DNA from: an uncultured Lachnospiraceae bacterium
GTDB taxonomy: Bacteria > Bacillota > Clostridia > Lachnospirales > Lachnospiraceae
DNA: 31,143 bases
Assembly (NCBI GenBank): GCA_910584965.1
Contig: CAJUDZ010000032.1
Location: 2,245-33,387 of the forward strand
Reading direction: 5' to 3'
In this document: one piece after another, positions 1 through 7,986 of the stretch
How positions within the stretch are numbered: the first letter of the stretch is position 1
Layout: each line of letters opens with the position of its first letter
Notes under the pieces: generated by a model
Seen by the model: only the letters and a program-made list of their open reading frames with translations
Told to the model about the DNA's origin: nothing
Databases searched by the model: none
Translations under genes and position numbers: made by a program

Positions 1-94
1 CAAAGGACTGAGATGAAGCACATATGTGCGGAATCGAGCGAGCAGAGCGGAAAAAGCTGTGCAAAGGACTGAGATGAAGCACATATGTGCGGAA
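1..94. repeat. 33-base direct repeat, two copies 61 bases apart
   Basis: Positions 1-33 recur exactly at 62-94. Each copy holds a perfect 12-base palindrome, gcacatatgtgc (18-29 and 79-90). Read in frame, both copies spell QRTEMKHICAE but in different frames, because 61 is not a multiple of three. The frame that starts at base 1 is open to a TGA at 70-72, so the first copy may be the 3' end of an upstream gene and the second a duplicate in front of the next gene. The first copy starts at the window edge, so the true unit may be longer. Confidence 0.85.
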
Positions 95-124
95 CCAGCC
101 GTGTGCAGTGAGGAGAGCGGTATT

Positions 125-1483
125 ATGCGAAAGTCACAGAAAAAGCAGATCGAAAAGTTCGTAGAATTGCTTTCCCAGTCTCATGACGAGATCAGAAAGT
201 TCATAGAATCCGGAAACAATCCGCAGGCCATGCTGCTTCTGGAACAATGCCAGGACGGCGCGATTCAGATGGGCAGCATGATTGAAAGCACAGAAGGCGA
301 GGGCTTTATAACGGTAAAATTGCTGGAAGCCTATTGCGAACTGCTTTATCTGACGCATGAAGAGCTTGCGCAGAATCAGTCTGTGAATGCAGGCAAAGTA
401 CATAAGAATTTAAAAAAAGCGTTAATTCGAATAGAGAACAGCATCAAAAACGATATCAAAATCCGTATAGAAGCTGTTTTTCTGCCTTATAAGGCATCCA
501 TGTGGGATTCGCTGGAAAGCATATGGAAGGCGGCAGATGAAGATCCGGATTGTGACACATATGTCATTCCGATTCCGTATTATGACAAAAATCCGGACGG
601 CAGTTTCCGGGAAATGCACTACGAAGGGAATCAGTATCCGGATTATGTACCGGTTACCCCGTACGAGACGTTTGATTTTGCAAAACATCGGCCGGATATG
701 ATTTTTATACATAATCCATATGATAATTATAACCATGTAACGAGTGTACATCCTTTCTGTTATTCCAAAAATCTGAAACAGTTCACTGAACAGTTAGTGT
801 ATGTACCTTACTATATATTAAATGAAATCCGGGCGGACGATCAGGAAAGGGCGGAAAATATTGAGCATTTCTGTAATGTTCCGGCGGTTATCTATGCGGA
901 TAAAGTGATCGTACAGTCCGAAGATATGAAGAAAATTTATGTCAATGCGATGCTGAAACTGCTTGGAGAAGACGTGTTTGACAGAAGCTATTGGGAACGG
1001 AAGATTCTGGGGCTTGGCTCACCGAAGGTCGATAAGGTGCTGAATACCGGCAAAGAAGATCTGGAAATTCCGCCGGAATGGAAAAGAGTCATTCAGAAGC
1101 CGGACGGGAGTTTTAAAAGGATCGTTTTCTATAATACGAGTGTCAGCGCGTTGTTACAGCACGAAGAGAAGATGTTGCAAAAGATGCAGGATGTATTTCG
1201 GGTTTTTCGGGAAAATCAGGAGGACGTCGTCCTGCTTTGGAGACCGCATCCGCTGATCAGGGCGACGATAGAGTCTATGAGGCCACAGCTGTGGACGGCA
1301 TATGAAAGGCTGCTTGGAGAATATAAAGAAGCTTCCTGGGGAATTTATGACGATACGGCGGATATGGATCGCGCGGTGGCGCTGAGTGATGCGTATTATG
1401 GGGATGCGAGCAGTATTGTGCAGTTGTATCAGATGACGGGAAAACCGGTGATGATGCAGAATGTGGAAGTTATAGGGTATTAA
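125..1483 (+). CDS. CDP-glycerol glycerophosphotransferase-like (TagF/TarB-type) protein
   Basis: The 452-residue product resembles the GT-B fold poly(glycerophosphate) transferase family that moves glycerol-phosphate or a similar CDP-activated group to a glycan. The N-terminal ~120 residues are helical and charged with no family motif I recognise. The rest has family-like stretches: VFLPYKASMWDSLESIW, RPDMIFIHNPYDN, a long middle helix region, LLWRPHPL near the donor site, and DAYYGDASSIVQLYQMTGKP close to the C-terminus. No membrane segment is visible. I chose ATG 125 because AGGAGA at 111-116 lies 8 bases upstream. The frame is open back to a GTG at 26, but that extension crosses the direct repeat. 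The DegT gene follows 39 bases later. The family call is fairly safe, but the group transferred is not known and may not be glycerol phosphate. Confidence 0.75.
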   Translation: MRKSQKKQIEKFVELLSQSHDEIRKFIESGNNPQAMLLLEQCQDGAIQMGSMIESTEGEGFITVKLLEAYCELLYLTHEELAQNQSVNAGKVHKNLKKALIRIENSIKNDIKIRIEAVFLPYKASMWDSLESIWKAADEDPDCDTYVIPIPYYDKNPDGSFREMHYEGNQYPDYVPVTPYETFDFAKHRPDMIFIHNPYDNYNHVTSVHPFCYSKNLKQFTEQLVYVPYYILNEIRADDQERAENIEHFCNVPAVIYADKVIVQSEDMKKIYVNAMLKLLGEDVFDRSYWERKILGLGSPKVDKVLNTGKEDLEIPPEWKRVIQKPDGSFKRIVFYNTSVSALLQHEEKMLQKMQDVFRVFRENQEDVVLLWRPHPLIRATIESMRPQLWTAYERLLGEYKEASWGIYDDTADMDRAVALSDAYYGDASSIVQLYQMTGKPVMMQNVEVIGY

Positions 1484-1522
1484 CGAAAAGCAGGGCATAG
1501 TGAGCAGACTGGAGAAAAAGCC

Positions 1523-2626
1523 ATGGAAAATAAAATATTGGTGACACGTTCCAGCATGCCGCCATACGAAGAATATATAGAAGCGATCAGGCCATTGTGG
1601 GAAAGCCGCTGGCTGACCAATATGGGAAAATATCATCAGGAACTGGAAGAAAAGCTGAAAGAGTATTTGGATGTACCGCAGCTTTCCTTAATGGTAAACG
1701 GACATCTGGCGCTGGAGATGGCAATTCAGGCATTTCGGTTTCCGGAAGGGGCGGAGGTCATTACAACGCCATTTACGTTTATCTCTTCAACCCATGCTAT
1801 CGTGAGAAATCATCTAAAACCGGTTTTTTGCGATGTAAAACCAGAGGATGGAACAATAGATGAGAGTAAAATCGAAGAGTTGATTACGGAACATACCGTT
1901 GCGATAGTTCCGGTACATGTTTATGGCAATGTCTGCAATGTAGAGGCCATACAGGAGATTGCGGATAAATATGATTTGAAAGTCATATATGACGCCGCGC
2001 ATGCGTTTGGCGTGAAATATAAAGGAAAGGGCATTGGAAATTATGGGGACGCTTCCGTTTTCAGTTTCCATGCGACCAAAGTATACAATACGATCGAGGG
2101 CGGAGCGGTAGCTTTTTCGGAACGCAGAATTTATGACAGGCTGTATAACTTGAAAAATTTTGGAATCCGTGGCGAAGAATTGGTTACGGAGGTTGGTGCA
2201 AATGCGAAGATGAACGAGTTTGCGGCAATTATGGGGTTGTGTAATCTGAAGCGGGTAGAGGAAGTGTTGAAGGCCCGGCAGAAAAAATATGATTTATATA
2301 TTAACAAATTGGAAAAAGTAGACGGAATACGTTTTTTTCAAAGAAAAAAAGAGGCCGGAAATAATTACGCGTATTTTCCGATTCTGGTTGAAGGAGATTA
2401 CATACTTGATAGAAATGAGTTATACGATAAACTGAAGGAATCCGGTATTTTTGCCAGAAAATATTTTTACCCTCTTACATCAGATCAGGCCTGTTTTAAA
2501 AATCAGTACAGGAATGTGCAGCTGAAAACAGCCAGAAAATTATCGAGTCAGGTTTTGGTATTGCCACTTTATGAAGAATTGAATGAGTCTGAAGTTATTC
2601 AAATATGTGAGAATATACGGCGGTAG
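1523..2626 (+). CDS. DegT/DnrJ/EryC1/StrS-family sugar aminotransferase
   Basis: A 367-residue PLP enzyme expected to transaminate a nucleotide-linked keto sugar, giving an amino-deoxy sugar donor in the cytoplasm. Visible family landmarks are TNMGKYHQELEEKL near residue 32, VNGHLALEMA (58-67), TTPFTFISSTHA (81-92), the cofactor aspartate in IYDAAHAFG (Asp157) and the Schiff-base lysine in SFHATKVYNTIEGGA (Lys186). The length is normal for the family. It is preceded by GGAGA at 1511-1515 and ends in TAG, 12 bases before the ATP-grasp gene, so the two are likely co-translated. It looks closer to the TDP-4-amino-4,6-dideoxyglucose (DesI/VioA/FdtB-like) group than to perosamine synthases, but substrate assignment from sequence alone is weak. 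No sugar-nucleotide dehydratase that would make its keto substrate lies in the window. Confidence 0.88.
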   Translation: MENKILVTRSSMPPYEEYIEAIRPLWESRWLTNMGKYHQELEEKLKEYLDVPQLSLMVNGHLALEMAIQAFRFPEGAEVITTPFTFISSTHAIVRNHLKPVFCDVKPEDGTIDESKIEELITEHTVAIVPVHVYGNVCNVEAIQEIADKYDLKVIYDAAHAFGVKYKGKGIGNYGDASVFSFHATKVYNTIEGGAVAFSERRIYDRLYNLKNFGIRGEELVTEVGANAKMNEFAAIMGLCNLKRVEEVLKARQKKYDLYINKLEKVDGIRFFQRKKEAGNNYAYFPILVEGDYILDRNELYDKLKESGIFARKYFYPLTSDQACFKNQYRNVQLKTARKLSSQVLVLPLYEELNESEVIQICENIRR

Positions 2627-2638
2627 GAAAATTATCAT

Positions 2639-3844
2639 ATGGAAAAAATATTAGTAATTCCCGGGAGTGAGTCGCAAATTCCATTAATACAGAAAGTGCA
2701 TAAAGAAGGGTATGAGGTAGTATGTATCAACCCGTGTGAAGATTCTCCGGGTTTTGAATACGCGGATTATTGCATAATGGAGGATGCACTGAATAAAGAG
2801 GCGGTGTTGGATGCTGCCAGAAAATACACGGTATCGGGGGTGATATCGGATGAATGTGACGTTGTAATGCCCGTAGTGGCTTATGTAGGGGAACAAATGA
2901 ATCTCCACACACTTTCGTCTAAAGATGCAGAACTTTACACTGACAAATACCAAATGCGGAAGTTTTGTGAAACTCATTGCTTTAACTATCCGGCCTATGC
3001 AAAATGCCGAACGGTTAAGGAAGCATGTGATTTTTTTGAATCAATTCATTGCCGGAAAATGATGATAAAACCGCTGGATAGTAACAGCAGCCGGGGAGTT
3101 TATAAAGTATCTGATGAAAATGAGATAATGGAATATTTTGAAAAAGCAATTCATTACTCCAGAAAGGAAAAAGCGATTATTTGTGAAACGTATATTGGCG
3201 GAACGGAATTTACGGTCGATGGAATCGTAATAGGAGGCAGACATTATTCATTAGCGGTTTCTCAAAAGAAGCATTATGCTTACAACGCCAATATTGCCTA
3301 TGAGCTCTTTTTTTCTTATGCGAATCCTGACTGCGATTACGAAGTTTTAAAAAAAATAAATGATAAATATGTAGAAACAACCGGATTAAAAATGGGATTT
3401 ACTCATGCAGAGTATAAATACGAAAATGGAGAGTTTTATTTAATTGAAATAGGAGCCAGAGGCGGTGGAAATTTTATTTCATCCCATATTGTAAATAAAT
3501 TAGTGGATATGGATACTTATAAAGTGTTGATAGATCAGTCAACAGGAAAAAATATGCCGGCGTTTCAATGTAATGTGAAATATTATCAGGAGCGATGTGT
3601 TGTACTGCATTTTTTTGATATTACTAAAAATGGAACGGTAACAGAAGTAAAGGGCGAAGAGATTTTATCAAACAGCAGACAGGTCATTTTGTATAAGTTT
3701 CGCTTTAAAATCGGAGATACCTTAAAAAAGGCGGATGATGACAGTATGCGGGTGGGTTTTTATATTGCTTATGGAGAGACCCGTGAGGAACTGGAAGAAT
3801 TTATGAAAGTGGTTGAAAAGAAAGTAAACATTGTAATCGAATGA
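2639..3844 (+). CDS. ATP-grasp family ligase
   Basis: A 401-residue ATP-grasp protein of the carbamoyl-phosphate-synthase/PurK-like type, which joins a carboxylate, through an acyl-phosphate, to an amine or other nucleophile. The N-terminal pre-ATP-grasp region (1-95) starts with KILVIPGSESQIPLI. The ATP lysines are in RKMMIKPLDSNSSRGVYKV (139-157), followed by ICETYIGGTEFTVDG (181-195). The metal-binding strand is FYLIEIGARGGGNFIS (266-281), with the usual E-x-G-x-R-x-G-G-x-x-x pattern. It sits between a sugar aminotransferase and an RraA-like gene, so one plausible role is to couple an amino acid or other acid to the new amino group of the sugar. That role is inference from context. The base composition here is clearly AT-rich compared with genes after 17 kb. 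Confidence 0.85.
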   Translation: MEKILVIPGSESQIPLIQKVHKEGYEVVCINPCEDSPGFEYADYCIMEDALNKEAVLDAARKYTVSGVISDECDVVMPVVAYVGEQMNLHTLSSKDAELYTDKYQMRKFCETHCFNYPAYAKCRTVKEACDFFESIHCRKMMIKPLDSNSSRGVYKVSDENEIMEYFEKAIHYSRKEKAIICETYIGGTEFTVDGIVIGGRHYSLAVSQKKHYAYNANIAYELFFSYANPDCDYEVLKKINDKYVETTGLKMGFTHAEYKYENGEFYLIEIGARGGGNFISSHIVNKLVDMDTYKVLIDQSTGKNMPAFQCNVKYYQERCVVLHFFDITKNGTVTEVKGEEILSNSRQVILYKFRFKIGDTLKKADDDSMRVGFYIAYGETREELEEFMKVVEKKVNIVIE

Positions 3845-3856
3845 GGTGAAAAAAGG

Positions 3857-4504
3857 ATGGAAATAAGAGAAAAAATTATTGACTATATAAGAAGGAACAG
3901 GGTAAGCACAACAGAGGTTGCGGACTGCATGGGGAAAAGAGGTGCCTTAGAAGGTATAAGTGCAGTAAACAGAGGGCATTTCCGCGTTGGGGAAGTTAAA
4001 TACATATATGCTTATGAAGAAAGTAATTGGCCGATACATGAGCAGATTGCGGAAGTGGAAGAAGGTAAAGTCATTTTAGTGCAGATGTTTGACTGTGGAA
4101 AAAGAGCGGCATTTGGAGAACTGGTCAGTAAATATTTATTATTATACAGACAAAGTACGGCAATTATTGTGGAAGGTTATGTGCGTGATGCGGCGGCATT
4201 GATGAAGGAAAATTATCCGATCTGGTGTACGGGATTTAACCCAATGGGATGTTTTAACAGGAAACCGGAGGGAGAAGTGAATCAGGATATATTGAAGGAG
4301 AGGAGAAACATGTATGATGGCAGCGTTGCGGTTTGCGATGACTGCGGTGTGGTAATTATTCCGAAAGAGCTGCTAAATGAGGCTATGCTGGAATCTTTAA
4401 TAAAAATCGAACATCAGGAGGATATATGGTTCGACAGGCTGGACAGGTATAAAGAAAATACATTTGAAATTGTTTGTCAGAAAAAATACTTAAATGAGGT
4501 ATAA
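3857..4504 (+). CDS. RraA-like / HMG-aldolase family protein
   Basis: A 215-residue protein with the RraA fold signature. GELVSKYLLLYRQSTAIIVEGYVRD (87-111) carries the glycine-rich loop, and the Arg110-Asp111 pair corresponds to the catalytic residues of 4-hydroxy-4-methyl-2-oxoglutarate aldolase/oxaloacetate decarboxylases. VCDDCGVVIIPKE (159-171) matches the conserved D-x-D-G-V-V-x-P block, although one usual glycine is replaced by Cys163. Some family members are enzymes acting on short 2-oxo acids and others (RraA) are RNase E inhibitors. Inside a glycan cluster the enzymatic role is more likely, for example making or consuming a keto-acid precursor for a sugar substituent. It has a good ribosome site (GAGGTG before ATG 3857) and its end is only 3 bases from the asparagine synthase start. 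Family call good, function unknown. Confidence 0.72.
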   Translation: MEIREKIIDYIRRNRVSTTEVADCMGKRGALEGISAVNRGHFRVGEVKYIYAYEESNWPIHEQIAEVEEGKVILVQMFDCGKRAAFGELVSKYLLLYRQSTAIIVEGYVRDAAALMKENYPIWCTGFNPMGCFNRKPEGEVNQDILKERRNMYDGSVAVCDDCGVVIIPKELLNEAMLESLIKIEHQEDIWFDRLDRYKENTFEIVCQKKYLNEV

Positions 4505-4507
4505 AGC

Positions 4508-6427
4508 ATGTGTGGTATCGTAGGTCTGTTCAGAAGGCCCAATAAAAAATTCATTGATTCCAATAAAATAATTCTGGAAATGATGGATAAACAAAAGCAC
4601 AGAGGACCGGATGATGAAGGAATCGCAGCATACAGACTGGGAGCAGGAAGGGGAGAAAGCCTGCCATGCAGCCATATTGCAGAGGGTGTATATGATGGGA
4701 TGATCGGATTTAATCGTCTGAGCATACAGGACTTATCACAAAGCGGACATCAGCCAATGCTGGGAGCTGACAACAGAGTTATTTTGGTTTACAATGGCGA
4801 AATTTATAATAAATCCGAGATGATGGAGGAATTATTATGTAAGGGTTATGTTTTTAATGGAAGCAGCGATACGGAAGTCATATTAAACTATTATATAGAG
4901 AATGGAATTGATCTTCTTCTATCCAAAATGAATGGGATGTATGCCGTTTCTATATTGGATTTAAGAATTAACAGGATGTTTCTGTTCAGAGACAGACTTG
5001 GAATTAAGCCCTTGTATTATACGTTTACCAATTCATGTTTTGCCATATCATCAGAAATAAAAAGTCTGTTGTGTATTAAAGATTTTGACTATGAATTGGA
5101 CATGAAGAATCTTGGAGAGCATATCAGCATATTAAAACCGGAACATACTACTCTTTTTAAAAACGTTGAAATGATTGTTCCGGGCAGCGTCGTAACGTTA
5201 AATCTGGAAACTTTTGAACTGAATACAAGTACCTATTTTGATATAGATTCCTATGAGAGACCGCTAAATACAAACAGAACGCTGGAGGACTGCATGGAAG
5301 AAACAGAGCAGGTACTGATAGACTGCATAGAGCGGCAGAAAATCAGCGATGTTAAATTTGGAAGTCAATTGTCCGGTGGGGTGGATTCTTCATTAATAAC
5401 GTATTTTGCTTCGAAATATGGCGAGAATCCGCTGCGGGATGCGGTCTCAATCATTTTTGACGGCGAAGAACGGGAATACAGTGAGGAACCGTATGTTGAT
5501 TTTCTTTTGAGTCGTGTAAACATCAGTTCCCATAAAAAGGTGATTGATGAGTCTTACTTTATAGAAAATCTGGAATGTGCATGCTGGCATGCGGATTCTA
5601 TTATCGGAAGACCCAATTCCATAGGGCTGATGCTGTTATCCAAATTTGCTAAAAATTATGTGACGGTATTGCTGAGCGGAGAGGGAGCGGATGAACTCAC
5701 AGGCGGATATGCAATGTTCCCAAAAGGAGAATTATACAGACGGGAAAATATAAATGAGAGAGAACTGGCAAATTATGCAGTAAGTATACAACAGATAACG
5801 GATAAGGAAATGGTAAAAGCTCTGATGCCGGAATATGATATGCAGCAAATGCTGGATTCCAGAATAGATTATTTTCGAAGTCTGCAAGGTACATATTTTG
5901 ATAAACAGATAAAATATGCCTTAAAGTCGTATTTACCTGAGCTGTTAGTATGCCAGGATAAGATGTCAATGGCTAATTCGATTGAAAACAGAGTGCCTTT
6001 TCTGGATTATAGATTTATGGATTTGTTGTTTACGGTTCCAAAGGACTACTTGCTTTATATTAGCAAAACTATCACGAAGTTATCAGATTATAAAGATATT
6101 TCAGAGAATGCAACAGGAAAGTTATTATTGAAAAAGATTTGTGAGAAACATCTGGGAAAAAATTTCGCATATAGAAGAAAAATGGGATTTGGCATTCCTT
6201 ATTACAGGTATTTTAAAAGAAATAAAGTATTTCTTGAATATTATCAGGATCAGCTGCTGCCCGGCATCAGGGAAAGAGGAATATTTGATATAAAACTGGT
6301 GGATAAATTGTATGCGGATTTGGGCACGGTTTCTTATGAACATAATGAGATTTTCTGGAAAATAATTAATTTTGAGATTTGGTGCCAGCTTTTTATCGAT
6401 AAGAGAGAGCGTCAAAAAATATCATGA
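4508..6427 (+). CDS. asnB: Asparagine synthase (glutamine-hydrolysing), glycan-cluster type
   Basis: A 639-residue class II glutamine amidotransferase plus asparagine-synthase protein. Cys2 directly after the initiator Met is the glutaminase nucleophile (MCGIVGLFRRP), HRGPDDEG (31-38) and YNGEIYN follow as glutamine-site motifs, and the synthase half has the ATP pyrophosphatase loop SGGVDSS at 289-295. SGEGADELTGGY and FLDYRFMDL further on are typical of AsnB. Length is normal. The reaction is ATP-driven amidation of a carboxylate using glutamine nitrogen. In polysaccharide loci such enzymes often amidate a uronic acid or an amino-acid substituent rather than free aspartate, and the neighbouring ATP-grasp, RraA-like and GNAT genes favour that here (inference). 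The ribosome site GAGG lies inside the end of the preceding gene. The stop TGA 6425-6427 overlaps a 12-codon frame leading to the GNAT gene. Confidence 0.9.
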   Translation: MCGIVGLFRRPNKKFIDSNKIILEMMDKQKHRGPDDEGIAAYRLGAGRGESLPCSHIAEGVYDGMIGFNRLSIQDLSQSGHQPMLGADNRVILVYNGEIYNKSEMMEELLCKGYVFNGSSDTEVILNYYIENGIDLLLSKMNGMYAVSILDLRINRMFLFRDRLGIKPLYYTFTNSCFAISSEIKSLLCIKDFDYELDMKNLGEHISILKPEHTTLFKNVEMIVPGSVVTLNLETFELNTSTYFDIDSYERPLNTNRTLEDCMEETEQVLIDCIERQKISDVKFGSQLSGGVDSSLITYFASKYGENPLRDAVSIIFDGEEREYSEEPYVDFLLSRVNISSHKKVIDESYFIENLECACWHADSIIGRPNSIGLMLLSKFAKNYVTVLLSGEGADELTGGYAMFPKGELYRRENINERELANYAVSIQQITDKEMVKALMPEYDMQQMLDSRIDYFRSLQGTYFDKQIKYALKSYLPELLVCQDKMSMANSIENRVPFLDYRFMDLLFTVPKDYLLYISKTITKLSDYKDISENATGKLLLKKICEKHLGKNFAYRRKMGFGIPYYRYFKRNKVFLEYYQDQLLPGIRERGIFDIKLVDKLYADLGTVSYEHNEIFWKIINFEIWCQLFIDKRERQKIS

Positions 6428-6454
6428 GAAGAAAGATTTTGATAAAAATATTAT

Positions 6455-6895
6455 ATGAATAAATATTTAATACGATTACAAACGGAAATAAATATATGTG
6501 ACGTATTATCAGATTTTTCCCAATATATGTTCATACCGTTGGAAAAGCGCGGATTTACATATAAAGAATATGCGGAAAAATTATACAGGCATGCAGAAGT
6601 GTATGTAGCGAAAGCCGGCAATGAGGATGCGGGAATGATTGCCTTTTATTGTAACGATTATAAGGCTTACAGGGCTTATCTGACCAGCATTGTAGTAAAA
6701 GATATCTATCAAAAAAGCGGAATCGGGGCTTTTTTACTGGGGCAGATGTTTCGATATTGTCGGAAAAAGAAAATGAAAATAATCGGTTTAGATGTAAATT
6801 TAAATAATGCTTCAGCAATTTTGTTCTATACAAAATATGGATTTAAAAAAGTAAAGATAGAAGGAGAGTCTGTTTACATGGAGAAAAATCTGTAA
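6455..6895 (+). CDS. GNAT-family N-acetyltransferase
   Basis: A 146-residue protein with the GNAT acetyl-CoA fold: the core strand YLTSIVVKDIYQKSGIGAFLL (75-95) contains the Q-x-x-G-x-G/A pyrophosphate-binding loop (YQKSGIG), followed by LDVNLNNASAILFYTKYGFKKV (112-133), the usual motif-B N-x-x-A-x-x-x-Y-x-x-x-G-F pattern. It should acylate a primary amine, plausibly the amino sugar made by one of the two DegT enzymes of the cluster, or a protein N-terminus as in RimI-like members. The ribosome site is poor: the nearest purine run, AGAAGAAAG at about 6428-6436, is ~18 bases from the start, so translation may depend on coupling to the upstream gene. AT-rich like its neighbours. Confidence 0.82.
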   Translation: MNKYLIRLQTEINICDVLSDFSQYMFIPLEKRGFTYKEYAEKLYRHAEVYVAKAGNEDAGMIAFYCNDYKAYRAYLTSIVVKDIYQKSGIGAFLLGQMFRYCRKKKMKIIGLDVNLNNASAILFYTKYGFKKVKIEGESVYMEKNL

Positions 6896-6915
6896 CAGCA
6901 AAAAGAGGAATAAAG

Positions 6916-7959
6916 ATGCAGAACTATTATCAAACAATAGCAGAAATATATAAGCGTTTGCAGGACAAAGAGTCAAAGCAGCTGTTTGAAGCGAGACTTT
7001 CCTATTTGTTTAACCGCGATTATAACGAGTATACGGAAACGGTCAGGAAAATTTATGATGACTGGATTTCTCCCGAACTTGAAAATGCGATAAAAACAAC
7101 CGAGGGGGGGGCCGTTATAATATTTGGATGCGGTCACGATGGCAAAAGAACCTGCCAGTTATTATCGGATTGGGGATATGATATTTTTTGTTTCTGCGAC
7201 AACAGGAGATATGGTGAAATAGTGGATGGAAAGAAGGTAATTTCCGTAGAGGAGGTTATTCAGAAATATCGAGACAGCATCGTTGTTATTGGTTCATCCG
7301 GATATGGCCAGGAAATGTATATCGAGCTGGTACAAAAAGGATTTCCCTGTCAGAATATCGTATTGCCCAAACACAAAATGATACTGGCGATACGTGGAAT
7401 ACAGTATTTTGATGTGTTTGAGCCGGGTCCGGAGGAGGTCTATATTGACGCGGGAACCTTTGACGGTGAAACATTATGGGATTTTCACAGGTGGACAAAT
7501 GGAAAATATAAAAAAATATTTGCACTTGAACCTATGGGGAATATGTGTGAAATCATACAGAAGAAAATGAAAGAACGGAATATTGATAATGTTGAGATCT
7601 TTCATAACGCGGCATGGAATCGGCAGGAAGAATTGCATTTTATGGAGGAGGGAGCGGGTTCCCACATGGACAGCCGGGGCGGAATTATGGTAAAAGGAAC
7701 GGATATTGATTCTGTGGTAAAAGACAGCAAGGTGACATTTATCAAAATGGACATTGAAGGGGCTGAAATGAAGGCACTGGAAGGTGCCAGAAATACAATA
7801 ATTAAAAATCATCCGCGTCTGGCAATCTGCATTTATCATAAACCATTAGATATGATAGAGATTGCCGCCTATATTATGGAGCTTGTCCCGGAATATAAGT
7901 TTTATATCAGACATTATGCTTCTAATATGTGGGAAACTGTTTTATATGCGGCTTTATGA
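6916..7959 (+). CDS. FkbM-family methyltransferase with N-terminal Rossmann-like module
   Basis: A 347-residue two-part protein. Residues ~63-150 form a small Rossmann-like module starting AVIIFGCGHDGKRTCQLL, with a second strand ending in FCFCDNRRYG and a later IVVIGSSGYGQEMY. The C-terminal half is an FkbM S-adenosylmethionine methyltransferase: the SAM loop YIDAGTFDGETLWDF starts at residue 176, and IKMDIEGAEMKALEGA runs 276-291. FkbM proteins O-methylate sugars or natural products. RBS GAGGAA precedes ATG 6916. Codons for residues 62-65 create a run of eight G (7104-7111), a possible slip site in an otherwise AT-rich gene. The module fusion is shared with several other genes of this cluster. 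The methylated sugar position is not predictable. Confidence 0.87.
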   Translation: MQNYYQTIAEIYKRLQDKESKQLFEARLSYLFNRDYNEYTETVRKIYDDWISPELENAIKTTEGGAVIIFGCGHDGKRTCQLLSDWGYDIFCFCDNRRYGEIVDGKKVISVEEVIQKYRDSIVVIGSSGYGQEMYIELVQKGFPCQNIVLPKHKMILAIRGIQYFDVFEPGPEEVYIDAGTFDGETLWDFHRWTNGKYKKIFALEPMGNMCEIIQKKMKERNIDNVEIFHNAAWNRQEELHFMEEGAGSHMDSRGGIMVKGTDIDSVVKDSKVTFIKMDIEGAEMKALEGARNTIIKNHPRLAICIYHKPLDMIEIAAYIMELVPEYKFYIRHYASNMWETVLYAAL

Positions 7960-7986
7960 AAAGCGGTGGAAATCATACGGAGTTGA

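Noticed and set aside
26..124. Upstream GTG start for the TagF-like protein
   Set aside because: The extra 33 residues cross the duplicated repeat and have no protein-like pattern, while ATG 125 has a good Shine-Dalgarno at 8 bases.
6424..6462. 12-codon frame overlapping the stop of the asparagine synthase and the start of the GNAT gene
   Set aside because: The ATGA overlap and overlap with the next start would allow translational coupling, but the peptide is trivial and such overlaps arise by chance in AT-rich DNA.
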